Origin: Sandaracinobacteroides saxicola
Lineage (GTDB): Bacteria; Pseudomonadota; Alphaproteobacteria; Sphingomonadales; Sphingomonadaceae
DNA: 64,000 nt
Direction of reading: 5' to 3'
Assembly (NCBI RefSeq): GCF_014117445.1
Contig: NZ_CP059851.1
Span: 2,170,001-2,234,000, forward strand
Part shown: positions 44,864 to 53,559 of the stretch, one piece after another
How the letters are laid out: each line of letters begins with the position of its first letter
Numbering within the stretch: position 1 is the first letter of the stretch
Made by a program: the position numbers and the translations under genes
Notes under the pieces: model-generated
The model's input: only the letters and a program-made list of their open reading frames with translations
The model's database searches: none
What the model was told of the DNA's origin: nothing

Positions 44864-45998
44864 GGTGTGCATCATCGGCGCCGGCATCCATCGCTTCGGG
44901 CGGACGGACGGGGTCAGCGGGTTGCAGCAGGGGGTGTTCGCGGTTCGGCAGGCGCTGGCGGATGCCGGCGTCGACTGGCGGGACATCGGCATTGCCTTTG
45001 GCGGCAGCAGCGCGGCGGGCAATGCCGACATCATGGTGAGCGAGCTGGGCCTGACCGGCGTGCCCTTCATCAACGTGGCGAACGGCTGCGCCACCGGCGG
45101 CTCGGCGCTCTATGGCGCCTTCACCGCGATCAAGTCCGGCGAGGCCGAGCTGGCGCTGGCGGTGGGGTTCGACAAGCATCCGCGCGGCTCCTTCGATCCG
45201 AAGCCGTCGGACTGGGGGCTGCCCGACTGGTATGGCGAGGTCGGGCTGATGCTGACCACGCAATTCTTCGCGCTGAAGCTGCGGCGCTATATGGAGGTGC
45301 ACGGCATCAGCGCGCGGACGCTGGGGCTGGTCGCGGAAAAGGCGTTCGAGAATGGCGCGCGGGCCGAGCACAGCTGGCGCAAGACCCCGACCGACCTGGA
45401 GACGATCCTGAACGCGCCGATGGTGAATGATCCGCTGACCAAGTTCATGTTCTGCTCGCCGGCGGAGGGCGGCGTGGCGCTGGTGCTGGCGAGCGCGAAG
45501 AAGGCCCGCGAGCTGGGCGCGACCGGCGTGCGGCTGCTGACGGCGACGGTGCGGACGCGCCCGCCGGGGAGTTTCGAGGTGTTCAGCCCGAGCCTGGACC
45601 TGGAACGGGGCCCGTCGCCGACACAGATCGCCAGCGCGGCGGCGTTCGAGAGCGCCGGCGTCGGCCCGGGCGACATCGACGTCGCGCAGTTGCAGGACAC
45701 GGAATCGGGCGCCGAGATCATGCACATGGCGGAGAATGGCTTCTGCGCCGACGGCGCGCAGGAGGCCTGGCTGCACGAGGGGCGCACGAAGATCGGCGGC
45801 GCGCTGCCGGTCAATACCGATGGCGGCTGCCTGGCGTGCGGGGAGCCGATCGGCGCCTCGGGGCTGCGGCAGGTGTATGAAAATGTCATCCAGCTTCGCG
45901 GCGCCGCCGGCGCGCGGCAGGTGGCGGGCGCGCGCACGGCCTACAGCCATGTCTATGGCGCGCCGGGGCTGAGCGCGGTGACGATCCTGCAACGATAA
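44856..45998 (+). CDS. Thiolase-superfamily protein (lipid-transfer / Ltp2-like)
   Basis: 380 residues from ATG 44856. Thiolase-fold landmarks: catalytic Cys78 in VANGCATGGSALYG, GFDKHPRGSF, and LPVNTDGGCLACGEPIGASG near the C-terminus, where a canonical thiolase would show NxxGG...GHPxG. The GEPIG in place of GHP suggests a non-classical member as in SCP-x/Ltp proteins. Coupled to a DUF35 gene, as in the Ltp2-ChsH2 retro-aldolase that removes a propionyl side chain from steroid-CoA. Substrate unproven. Confidence 0.9.
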   Translation: MTEVCIIGAGIHRFGRTDGVSGLQQGVFAVRQALADAGVDWRDIGIAFGGSSAAGNADIMVSELGLTGVPFINVANGCATGGSALYGAFTAIKSGEAELALAVGFDKHPRGSFDPKPSDWGLPDWYGEVGLMLTTQFFALKLRRYMEVHGISARTLGLVAEKAFENGARAEHSWRKTPTDLETILNAPMVNDPLTKFMFCSPAEGGVALVLASAKKARELGATGVRLLTATVRTRPPGSFEVFSPSLDLERGPSPTQIASAAAFESAGVGPGDIDVAQLQDTESGAEIMHMAENGFCADGAQEAWLHEGRTKIGGALPVNTDGGCLACGEPIGASGLRQVYENVIQLRGAAGARQVAGARTAYSHVYGAPGLSAVTILQR

Positions 45999-46012
45999 GG
46001 GGGGCTTCGCGG

Positions 46013-46783
46013 ATGGGGATGCTGGACGGGCGCGTGGCGCTGATCACCGGGGCGGCGGGCGGCATCGGGGCGGCGAGCGCCGAGGCGATGATCACGCAAG
46101 GCGCGCGGGTGGCCTGCGCCGACCTCGACCGCGCGCGGTTGGAGGAAACGGTGGCGCGGCTGGGGCCGGGCGCGCTGGCGCTGACGCTGGATGTCACCAG
46201 CCGCGCCAGCTGGGCGGCGGCGGTGGACGCGACGCTGGCGGCGTTCGGCCGGCTGGACATTTTGGTGAACAGCGCCGGCATCAGCGAGCCGGGCAGCATC
46301 GAGGACATGAGCGACGACAGCTGGAACCGCCACATCGCCATCAACCTGAATGGCGTGATGTATGGCATGCAGGCGGCGACGCCGGCGCTGAAGGCGGGCG
46401 GCAACGGCAGCATCGTCAACATCGCCTCGATGCTGTCGATCCGGCCCGGCGGCATCTTCACCGCCTATTGCGCCAGCAAGGCGGGGATGGCGCACATGTC
46501 GAAGGCGGCGGCGCTGCATTTCGCCAACAACCGTATCCCCGTCCGCGTCAACACGGTGCACCCCGGTGCCATCGAGACGCCGATGCTCGACCGCTATCTC
46601 GACCTGAACCCCGGCCTGACGCGGGAGCAGGCCTACGAAGGCTTTGCCGCCAACCATCCCGTCGGCCGGGTGGGGAAGGCGCATGAGGTGGCGGCCGCAG
46701 TGCTGTGGCTGGCGAGCGATGCCAGCAGCTTCACCACCGGCGCGGAAATCCCGGTGGATGGCGCCGGGCACATCAGGGACTGA
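46013..46783 (+). CDS. Short-chain dehydrogenase/reductase (SDR)
   Basis: 256 residues. Motifs: ITGAAGGIGAASAEAMITQG, VNSAGISEPGS, active-site Ser in VNIASMLSIRPG and YCASK. Asp after strand 2 (CADLDRARLEE) favours NAD. An insertion (LDLNPGLTREQAYEGF) in the substrate loop resembles hydroxysteroid/cyclohexanol dehydrogenases. It starts 15 bases after the thiolase stop. Confidence 0.88.
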   Translation: MGMLDGRVALITGAAGGIGAASAEAMITQGARVACADLDRARLEETVARLGPGALALTLDVTSRASWAAAVDATLAAFGRLDILVNSAGISEPGSIEDMSDDSWNRHIAINLNGVMYGMQAATPALKAGGNGSIVNIASMLSIRPGGIFTAYCASKAGMAHMSKAAALHFANNRIPVRVNTVHPGAIETPMLDRYLDLNPGLTREQAYEGFAANHPVGRVGKAHEVAAAVLWLASDASSFTTGAEIPVDGAGHIRD

Positions 46784-46796
46784 TGATCATGTGGCA

Positions 46797-46840
46797 CCCC
46801 TTCCGGGCGGAAAACCGCTGCGCACTTTTCCTGAAGGGCG
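46797..46840. repeat. Second copy of alphaproteobacterial palindromic motif
   Basis: Contains GGGCGGAAAACCGC (46806-46819) and CACTTTTCCTGAAGGG, the same sequence elements as the palindrome at 41951-41993 in a different order. It fills the gap between the SDR and ThuA-like genes and supplies the AAGGG that precedes ATG 46845. Confidence 0.55.
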
Positions 46841-46844
46841 TGCA

Positions 46845-47594
46845 ATGACCGAAGGCCCCATCCAGCTGCACTTCGTCGCCGCCGGCAAATATCATGACAT
46901 CGATTTCGCGCGGCTGGAAATCCTGAAGCTGTTCGCCGGCGAGCCGCGCATCCGGGCGACGGTCGCCATGGATTACAGCAACCTCGACCGGCTGCGCGAA
47001 TGCAGCTGCCTCGTCACCTACACCTGCGACCTGATGCCGAGCGAGGCCGAAGCCGCCGCCATCAGGGCCTGGCTGGAGAGCGGTGGCCGCTGGCTGGCGC
47101 TGCACGGCACCAACAGCATCTTGCGCTTTCTGGATTCGGGCCTGGTGGACAGCCCCGATGAACGCCCCGACGTGATGGCGATGCTGGGGACGCAGTTCGT
47201 GGCGCACCCGCCGATCGGCGCCTATACCGTGCGCAACGCCGCGCCCGACCATCCGCTGGTGCGCGGCGAGCCGGATTTCGAGACCATCGACGAACTTTAT
47301 CTGACCCGCACCACCGCGGCCATCGATGTCTATCTGAACACGCATTTCACCGGTGAAGCGACCGGGTTCGTGGAGAGCGAATGGCGGGACGCCGAGGTGC
47401 CGGTGCTCTATCAGGTGAGGCATGGCGCCGGCGCCGTGCTCTATTTCACGCTGGGGCATTGCCGCGGCCATTATGACGTGCCGGTGTTCACGCCCTTCTG
47501 GCCGCACCCCGAAAAGGGCAGCTGGAATTACCCGGCCTATCACCGCATCCTGAAACGCTGCCTTGACTGGGCGATCGACGAACTGGGGCAATGA
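46845..47594 (+). CDS. ThuA-like domain protein
   Basis: 249 residues from ATG 46845. The ThuA (class I amidotransferase-like) fold is visible from QLHFVAAGKYHDIDFARLEI, CLVTYTCDLMPSE, WLALHGTN and the C-terminal GAVLYFTLGHCRGHYDV. Members are linked to sugar metabolism (trehalose utilisation) but usually lack a proven reaction. Within the beta-oxidation-like operon its role is unclear. Its stop overlaps the next dehydrogenase. Confidence 0.83.
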   Translation: MTEGPIQLHFVAAGKYHDIDFARLEILKLFAGEPRIRATVAMDYSNLDRLRECSCLVTYTCDLMPSEAEAAAIRAWLESGGRWLALHGTNSILRFLDSGLVDSPDERPDVMAMLGTQFVAHPPIGAYTVRNAAPDHPLVRGEPDFETIDELYLTRTTAAIDVYLNTHFTGEATGFVESEWRDAEVPVLYQVRHGAGAVLYFTLGHCRGHYDVPVFTPFWPHPEKGSWNYPAYHRILKRCLDWAIDELGQ

Positions 47595-48811
47595 AGATGC
47601 ACATGGGGTTCACCGCGGACGAACTGGCGTTTCAGGCGGAGGTGCGCGATTTCCTGGCGACGCACCTGCCCGAGCATCTGCGGGAAGGCGCTCGCCAAAC
47701 GCCGTCGGTCTTTGTCGAGCCGGACGTGGGCGACGAGTGGCAGCGCATCCTGCATGAAAAGGGCTGGCTCGCCTATCACTGGCCGGCGGAGCATGGCGGC
47801 ACCGGCTGGGACCCGGTGAAGCGCTACATCTGGGAACGCGAATGCGCGCTGGCCGATGCGCCGGCGCTGAGCGTACTCGGGCTGAAGCTGGTGGCGCCGA
47901 TCATCTACACCTTCGGCACGGCCGAACAGAAGGCGCGCTTCCTGACCCCCATCCTGGATGGCAGCGAGAAATGGTGCCAGGGCTATTCCGAGCCCGGCTC
48001 GGGCAGCGACCTTGCCAGCCTGAAGACGCGCGCCGTCCTGCAACCGGACGGCAAAAGCTATCGCGTGACGGGGTCGAAAATCTGGACGACGCATGCCCAT
48101 TATGCCGACTGGATGTTCTGCCTCGCCCGCACCGACCCGGAGGTGAAGCCGCAGGCGGGCATCAGCTTCCTGCTGCTGCGCATGGACCAGCCGGGGGTCA
48201 GCATCCGTCCGATCGTGACGATGGCGGGCGACCATGAGGTGAACCAGGTGTTCCTGGACGATGTCGAGGCGCTCACCGAAAACCGCATCGGCGCGGAGGG
48301 CCAGGGCTGGGCCATCGCCAAATATCTGCTGGAGAATGAGCGCGGTGGCAGTTGCGCGGCGCCGCGGCTGCTGGCCGACATCGCCCGGCTGCGCGCGGCG
48401 GCGGATGGCGCGCCCAGCGGCGTCAACGGCGCGCTGGGGCATCTGGCGTCCATGGAGGCGAAGCTGGTGGCGCTGGAACTGGAGGCGCAGGCGCTGGAGA
48501 CGACCGAGCTGCGCATCCTCGCCGAGCTGAAGGCCGGGCGCCGGCCGGGGCCGCAGACCAGCCTGGTGAAGCTGGTGGCGAGCAGCCTGCGGCAGAAGAT
48601 CGACGCGCTGGCGGTGGATGTGCACGGCTATCACGGGCTGCAACTGCCGCCCGAACGACCGCTCTATGGCAACAGCGCGCCCGAACCGGTGGGCAGCCGG
48701 GAGGCGCAGCTGGCGCTGCCGACCTATCTGAACGGCCGCGCCTGGACCATCTTCGGCGGCACCAACGAGGTGCAGAAGAACATCATCGCCAAAACCGTGC
48801 TCGGGCTTTAG
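47591..48811 (+). CDS. Acyl-CoA dehydrogenase (longer subunit type)
   Basis: 406 residues; ATG codons at 47591, 47597 and 47603 are in frame. Strong family motifs: WLAYHWPAEHGGTGWDP, GYSEPGSGSDLASLKTRA, SKIWTTHAHYADWMFCLART and the C-terminal GRAWTIFGGTNEVQKNIIAK. It belongs to the FadE-like branch used for branched or cyclic acyl-CoAs. Pairs with the shorter dehydrogenase at 43380. It is the last gene of the cluster. Confidence 0.93.
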   Translation: MKMHMGFTADELAFQAEVRDFLATHLPEHLREGARQTPSVFVEPDVGDEWQRILHEKGWLAYHWPAEHGGTGWDPVKRYIWERECALADAPALSVLGLKLVAPIIYTFGTAEQKARFLTPILDGSEKWCQGYSEPGSGSDLASLKTRAVLQPDGKSYRVTGSKIWTTHAHYADWMFCLARTDPEVKPQAGISFLLLRMDQPGVSIRPIVTMAGDHEVNQVFLDDVEALTENRIGAEGQGWAIAKYLLENERGGSCAAPRLLADIARLRAAADGAPSGVNGALGHLASMEAKLVALELEAQALETTELRILAELKAGRRPGPQTSLVKLVASSLRQKIDALAVDVHGYHGLQLPPERPLYGNSAPEPVGSREAQLALPTYLNGRAWTIFGGTNEVQKNIIAKTVLGL

Positions 48812-48893
48812 CGCACGCGCGGCGGTTGCGCGACGGTTGCGCGGATGTAAAATCTGTTTAAGAAGATGCCCGTCGGAGGAAGTCGACTGGCAG

Positions 48894-50354
48894 GTGAGCG
48901 TGCAGGAATCCAACCCGACCGGACTGGCGTTCGACCAGCGCTATTGGCGCCGGCCCATCGAGACCGAAAGCTTGCTGCCCGCGCTGACCACGTCGCCCGG
49001 CGACAGTGACTTCTGCCTGCTGGCGGAGCATCTCCCCACCCTGTGCTGGCTGGCGCGCGGCGACGGCTACATCACCTGGTACAACCGGCGTTGGCATGAT
49101 TATTGCGGCACCACGCCGGCCGAGATGGAGGGCTGGGGCTGGCAGGGCGTGCACGACCCGGAACGCCTGCCCGCGGTGATGGCGGAATGGCAATCCGCCA
49201 TCGACGGTGGCAAGCCGTTCGAGATGGTGTTCCCGCTGCGCGGCGCGGATGGCCTGTTCCGCCCCTTCCTGACGCGGATCGTGCCGCTGCGCGACGGCAG
49301 CGGCGCCATCGCCCGCTGGTTCGGCACCAATACCGAGATCGGCGCGCAGGTCCGCGCCGAGGATGCGCTGGCCGCGACCACCGCGCAATATGAGGTGCTG
49401 ACCGAGGCGATGCCGCAGATGGTCTGGTCCACCCTGCCCGACGGGTTCCATGATTATTACAACGCCCAATGGTATGAGTTCACCGGGGTGCCGCGCGGCT
49501 CCACCGATGGCGAGGCCTGGAGCGGCATGTTCCACCCCGAGGACCAGGAGCGGGCCTGGGCGCGCTGGCGGCACAGCCTGGCGACGGGCGAACCCTATGA
49601 GATCGAATATCGGCTGCGCCACCGCAGCGGCGACTATCGCTGGACGCTGGGCCGGGCGCTGCCGGTGCGCGATGCCGACGGTGCGATCATCCGCTGGATC
49701 GGCACCTGCACCGACATCGACGAGGCCAAGAGGATCGCCGAGCAGAACGAGCTGCTGGGCCGTGAGCTGTCGCACCGCATCAAGAACATCTTCGCGGTGA
49801 TCGGCGGTCTGATCGGCCTGTCGGCGCGGCGGGTGCCGGAAGCGGCGGCGTTCGCCCGCGATCTCGCCGGGCGGGTGACCTCGCTGGCGCGCGCGCATGA
49901 TTTCGCCCGCCCCCATAGCGAGGAGTCGAAGCCGTCGGTCGAGCCGATGTCGCTGCTGGGGATGCTGCGCGAGCTGATGCGGCCCTATCCCGCGCTGGAC
50001 GACGGGCGCATCACCATCAGCGGCGACGACGCCGTGGTGGACGACCGGGGCGCGACGCCGCTCGCCCTGCTGTTTCACGAGCTGGCGACCAACGCCAGCA
50101 AATATGGCGCGCTGTCGGTGGACGACGGGCGGGTGGACATCGCGGCGGCGGCGGCGGGCGACGAGGTGCACATCCGCTGGCAGGAAAGTGGCGGGCCGGC
50201 CGTGGCCGGCGAACCGTCGCGGACGGGGTTCGGCACGCAGCTGGCGTCACTGAGCATCACGGGGCAACTGGGCGGGCGCATCGCCCGCGACTGGCGGCCA
50301 GAGGGCCTGTGCGTGGAAATCGAGGTGCGGCGCGACCGGCTCAGCCGGCGGTGA
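48894..50354 (+). CDS. HWE-family histidine kinase with two PAS domains
   Basis: 486 residues. The GTG at 48894 is preferred over TTG 48837; GGAGGA (48875-48880) is a little far away. Two PAS domains (about 40-150 and 165-280; WLARGDGYITWYNRRWHDY and YYNAQWYEFTGVPRG) precede a HWE kinase core. The phospho-accepting His294 lies in GRELSHRIKNIFAVIGG and the N-box in LALLFHELATNASKYGALS. There is no membrane segment, so the sensor is cytoplasmic. The 3' end overlaps the convergent response-regulator gene by 14 bases. Confidence 0.92.
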   Translation: MSVQESNPTGLAFDQRYWRRPIETESLLPALTTSPGDSDFCLLAEHLPTLCWLARGDGYITWYNRRWHDYCGTTPAEMEGWGWQGVHDPERLPAVMAEWQSAIDGGKPFEMVFPLRGADGLFRPFLTRIVPLRDGSGAIARWFGTNTEIGAQVRAEDALAATTAQYEVLTEAMPQMVWSTLPDGFHDYYNAQWYEFTGVPRGSTDGEAWSGMFHPEDQERAWARWRHSLATGEPYEIEYRLRHRSGDYRWTLGRALPVRDADGAIIRWIGTCTDIDEAKRIAEQNELLGRELSHRIKNIFAVIGGLIGLSARRVPEAAAFARDLAGRVTSLARAHDFARPHSEESKPSVEPMSLLGMLRELMRPYPALDDGRITISGDDAVVDDRGATPLALLFHELATNASKYGALSVDDGRVDIAAAAAGDEVHIRWQESGGPAVAGEPSRTGFGTQLASLSITGQLGGRIARDWRPEGLCVEIEVRRDRLSRR

Positions 50355-50748
50355 CGCGCTGCACGCAGCCGGGCGGCTCCGACGCGACTCCGCGCCGGTG
50401 GTTGGTGGCATAGGCGAGCGCGGCTTCGATCTGCTCTTCCTCGACCGGCTTGGTCATCACGCCCAGAGAGTCGTCCGCCGCGTCGCCAATCTGGCGCGGG
50501 TTGCCGGTGACGAACAGCACGCTGATGCCATGGTCGCGGGCGAGCCGCGTGCCGATGTCGGGACCGGTTGCGCCGTCGCGCAGGTTGACGTCCACCAGCG
50601 CCACGTCCGGTCCCTGCGCCGCCAGCGACAGCGCGCTTTCGGTGTCGGTTGCGATGCCGACGGGCGTGTAGCCGAGATATTCGATCACGGCTTCCATGTT
50701 CATGGCCACCAGCATTTCATCTTCAACGATCAAGATGCGCGCACTCAT
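50341..50748 (-). CDS. CheY-like single-domain response regulator
   Basis: 135 residues from ATG 50748 with AGGA upstream. It is a receiver only: acidic D10 and E9 in LIVEDEMLV, phospho-acceptor Asp53 in ALVDVNLRDG, conserved Thr in FVTGNP and Lys100 in MTKPVEEE. Single-domain receivers paired with HWE kinases often act as phosphate sinks or phosphorelay parts in alphaproteobacterial stress signalling. It converges on and overlaps the HWE kinase gene. Confidence 0.9.
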   Translation of the reverse strand: MSARILIVEDEMLVAMNMEAVIEYLGYTPVGIATDTESALSLAAQGPDVALVDVNLRDGATGPDIGTRLARDHGISVLFVTGNPRQIGDAADDSLGVMTKPVEEEQIEAALAYATNHRRGVASEPPGCVQRVTAG

Positions 50749-51013
50749 TGTCCTGTCCGATCTGTCCTGCATGCGCAGTAAGTGGCCGATTTCATGTTGG
50801 TTCCCGGAATTCACGGTTAATGACAGGATTGTGGCAAAAATACAACATGAGCGCAATTTCATGGAGTTTCCGCGCGGTCCGGACGTGACCGCGGCGGTGG
50901 TCACGGTGTCGTATGGCCAACCGCCCCGCTCTGCCCTGCGACGCAAAGCGGCTTAGCAAAAGGGAAAGTCTCGGCTACTGATGGTGCGGGGCCGGACGTG
51001 GGAGTGGATTGGG

Positions 51014-53023
51014 ATGGGTGCCGAAGCCGGATTGTTCGCGCTGATCCTCGCGCTCATCGTCTCCGTCGTGCAATCGGTCGCGCCGATGGTCGGTGCGTCC
51101 CGCGCCGATCCGGCGCTGATGGCGCTGGGGCGGATGGCGGCGGTGACACAGTTCGCCCTGGTGGCGCTGGCGTTCGGCCTGCTGGTGATGCTGTTCGTGC
51201 GGCTGGACCTGTCGGTGGCGCTGGTGGCGAACCACGCCCACAGCACGCAGCCGCTGATCTATCGCATCGCCGGCACCTGGGGCAATCACGAGGGCTCGAT
51301 GCTGCTGTGGGTGCTGATCCTGGCGCTGTTCGGCGCGGCGGTGGCACGGGGCAGCAAGGGCATGCGGGATACGTTGCAGGCGCGTGTGCTGGGCATCCAG
51401 GGCATGATCGGGCTGGCCTTCCTGGCCTTTCTGATCTTCACCTCCAACCCGTTCGAGCGGCTGGATGTCGCCCCGCCCGATGGGGGCGAGCTGAACCCGC
51501 TGCTGCAGGACCCGGGCCTCGCGCTGCACCCGCCGATGCTCTACATCGGCTATGTCGGCTTCAGCGTCGCCTTCGCCTTTGCCGTTGCCGCGTTGCTGGA
51601 AGGCCGGGTGGACGCCGCCTGGGCGCGCTGGGTGCGGCCGTGGATCCTGGTCAGCTGGGTGTCCCTGACCGCCGGCATCACGCTGGGCAGTTTCTGGGCC
51701 TATTATGAGCTCGGCTGGGGCGGCTGGTGGTTCTGGGACCCGGTCGAGAATGCCTCGCTGCTACCCTGGCTGATCGGCACCGCGCTGCTGCACAGCGCGC
51801 TGGTGCTGGAGCGGCGCGGCGCGCTGATTGCCTGGACGATTTTGCTGGCGATCCTGACCTTCTCGATGAGCCTGATCGGCACCTTCCTGGTGCGGTCGGG
51901 CGTGCTGACCAGCGTGCATGCCTTCGCCGTCGATCCGGAACGCGGCGTGTTCATCCTGGCGATGATCATCGGCTCCACCGGCGCGGCGCTCGCGCTGTTC
52001 GCCTGGCGCGCGCCGGGGATGAAATCGGGCGCGCTGTTCGGCGGGGTCAGCCGCGAAGCCGGGCTGACGCTGAACAATTTGTTCCTGATGGCGGCAACCG
52101 CGGTGGTGTTCCTGGGCACCTTCTATCCCGTCATCATCGACGCGGTGAACGGCGACAAGATCAGCGTCGGGCCGCCTTTCTACAACCTGACCTTCGCGCC
52201 GCTGATGGTGCCGCTGCTGTTCCTGGTGAGCGTGGGCCCGATGCTGCAATGGAAGCGGGACAGCCTGCGTGGCGTGATGGCGCGGCTGCGCTGGCCGCTG
52301 CTGCTGGCGGGCGGCCTGTTGGGCGGCGGCGCCATCGTGCTGGGCATGAGCCACGGCTGGCGCGGCCTTGGCGCCGCGCTGGGCTTCGCGCTGGCGCTGT
52401 GGCTGGTGGCGGGGGCCGCGGCCGTGCTGCTGCGGCGCTGGAAGCTGGGCGAGGGCGACGGCTGGGTCCGGCGCGTGCGCACCACGCCGGCCGCCACCTG
52501 GGGCATGGTGCTGGGCCATGCCGGCCTGGGGGTGATGACCGCGGGCATCACGGCGATGAGCCTGTTCGTGGAATCGCATGTGCTGACCATGGTGCCGGGG
52601 CAATCGATCCTGCTGGACGGCCGGACGGTGACGCTGCGCAGCGTGGAGCAGGTGAAGGGGCCGAATTACGAGGCGCAGCGCGCGACCTTCTGGGTGCAGG
52701 AGGGCGACACCATCCGGCAGAAGATCAGCGAGCGGCGCGTCTATCCGGTCAGCGGCAACCAGACGACCGAGGCGGGCATCATCGCGCGCTTCAGCGGCAA
52801 TGATTATGTCGCGATCGGGGAGGGCGTGGGCGGCACGCTGGTGGTGCGGCTGTGGCACCATCCGCTGGTCGGCTGGATCTGGAGCGGCGCGCTGATCCTG
52901 GCGCTGGGCGGCGCCTTCAGCCTCGCCGACCGGCGGCTGCGGGTGGGGGCCGGCGAACGCAGGCCCGTGCCGCTCGCCCTGGGCCTGTCGAAGGGCGGGC
53001 CAAGCCTGCTGCCCGCCGAATGA
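51014..53023 (+). CDS. ccmF: Cytochrome c-type biogenesis protein CcmF
   Basis: 669 residues from ATG 51014 with GGAG nine bases upstream; ATG 50981 is an alternative. About 15 membrane helices. The tryptophan-rich heme-handling motif is WGGWWFWDPVENASLLPW, with conserved His residues in VANHAHSTQPL and LHPPMLYIGYVGF. CcmF is the core of the heme lyase that joins heme to apocytochrome c in System I. It heads the ccmFGHI operon. ccmABCDE are not in this window. Confidence 0.96.
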   Translation: MGAEAGLFALILALIVSVVQSVAPMVGASRADPALMALGRMAAVTQFALVALAFGLLVMLFVRLDLSVALVANHAHSTQPLIYRIAGTWGNHEGSMLLWVLILALFGAAVARGSKGMRDTLQARVLGIQGMIGLAFLAFLIFTSNPFERLDVAPPDGGELNPLLQDPGLALHPPMLYIGYVGFSVAFAFAVAALLEGRVDAAWARWVRPWILVSWVSLTAGITLGSFWAYYELGWGGWWFWDPVENASLLPWLIGTALLHSALVLERRGALIAWTILLAILTFSMSLIGTFLVRSGVLTSVHAFAVDPERGVFILAMIIGSTGAALALFAWRAPGMKSGALFGGVSREAGLTLNNLFLMAATAVVFLGTFYPVIIDAVNGDKISVGPPFYNLTFAPLMVPLLFLVSVGPMLQWKRDSLRGVMARLRWPLLLAGGLLGGGAIVLGMSHGWRGLGAALGFALALWLVAGAAAVLLRRWKLGEGDGWVRRVRTTPAATWGMVLGHAGLGVMTAGITAMSLFVESHVLTMVPGQSILLDGRTVTLRSVEQVKGPNYEAQRATFWVQEGDTIRQKISERRVYPVSGNQTTEAGIIARFSGNDYVAIGEGVGGTLVVRLWHHPLVGWIWSGALILALGGAFSLADRRLRVGAGERRPVPLALGLSKGGPSLLPAE

Positions 53024-53559
53024 AGCGCCTCCTCTTCCTCATCCCCGTGCTGGCGCTGGCCGGCCTGATCGCGGTGTTCGGGATCGGGCTGACCAAGGAC
53101 CCGAAGATCCTGCCCTCGATGATGATCGACCGGCCGCTGCCGCCGTTCACGCTCGCCGGGCTGGACGCGGCGTCGCCGGGCCTGTCGCACAGGCAGTTCC
53201 GGGGCGAGCCGAAGCTGATCAACTTCTTCGCCAGCTGGTGCGTCAGCTGCCGGGTCGAGCATCCCATGCTGGAACGGCTGGCCGCCGAGGGCGTGCCGAT
53301 CTATGGCATCGACTGGAAGGACGAGCCGGCGAAGGGCGCCGCCTATCTGGCGCAGTTCGGCAACCCCTTCCGCGCGGTCGGCAGCGACCCCAATGGCCGG
53401 ACGGGCATCGACATGGGGGTCAGCGGATCGCCCGAGACCTTCTTCGTCGATGCCCGCGGCCGGGTGCGTTACCGCCATGTCGGCCCGATCACGCCGGAGG
53501 TGTGGGCGGAGACGCTGAAACCGATCTGGGACGGGTTGCGGGCGGAGGCGAAGGCATGA
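53020..53559 (+). CDS. ccmG: Thiol:disulfide interchange protein CcmG/DsbE
   Basis: 179 residues overlapping ccmF. An N-terminal membrane anchor (4-22) is followed by a thioredoxin fold with active-site Cys74 and Cys77 in ASWCVSCRVEHP, the acidic IDWKDEPAKG segment and cis-Pro in SGSPETFFVDA. It keeps the apocytochrome CxxCH cysteines reduced in the periplasm. Confidence 0.96.
   Translation: MKRLLFLIPVLALAGLIAVFGIGLTKDPKILPSMMIDRPLPPFTLAGLDAASPGLSHRQFRGEPKLINFFASWCVSCRVEHPMLERLAAEGVPIYGIDWKDEPAKGAAYLAQFGNPFRAVGSDPNGRTGIDMGVSGSPETFFVDARGRVRYRHVGPITPEVWAETLKPIWDGLRAEAKA

Noticed and set aside
50749-51013. Possible EcfG-type general stress promoter between the response regulator and ccmF
   Set aside because: GGAAC-like motifs are present but without a proper -10 at 16-17 bases.
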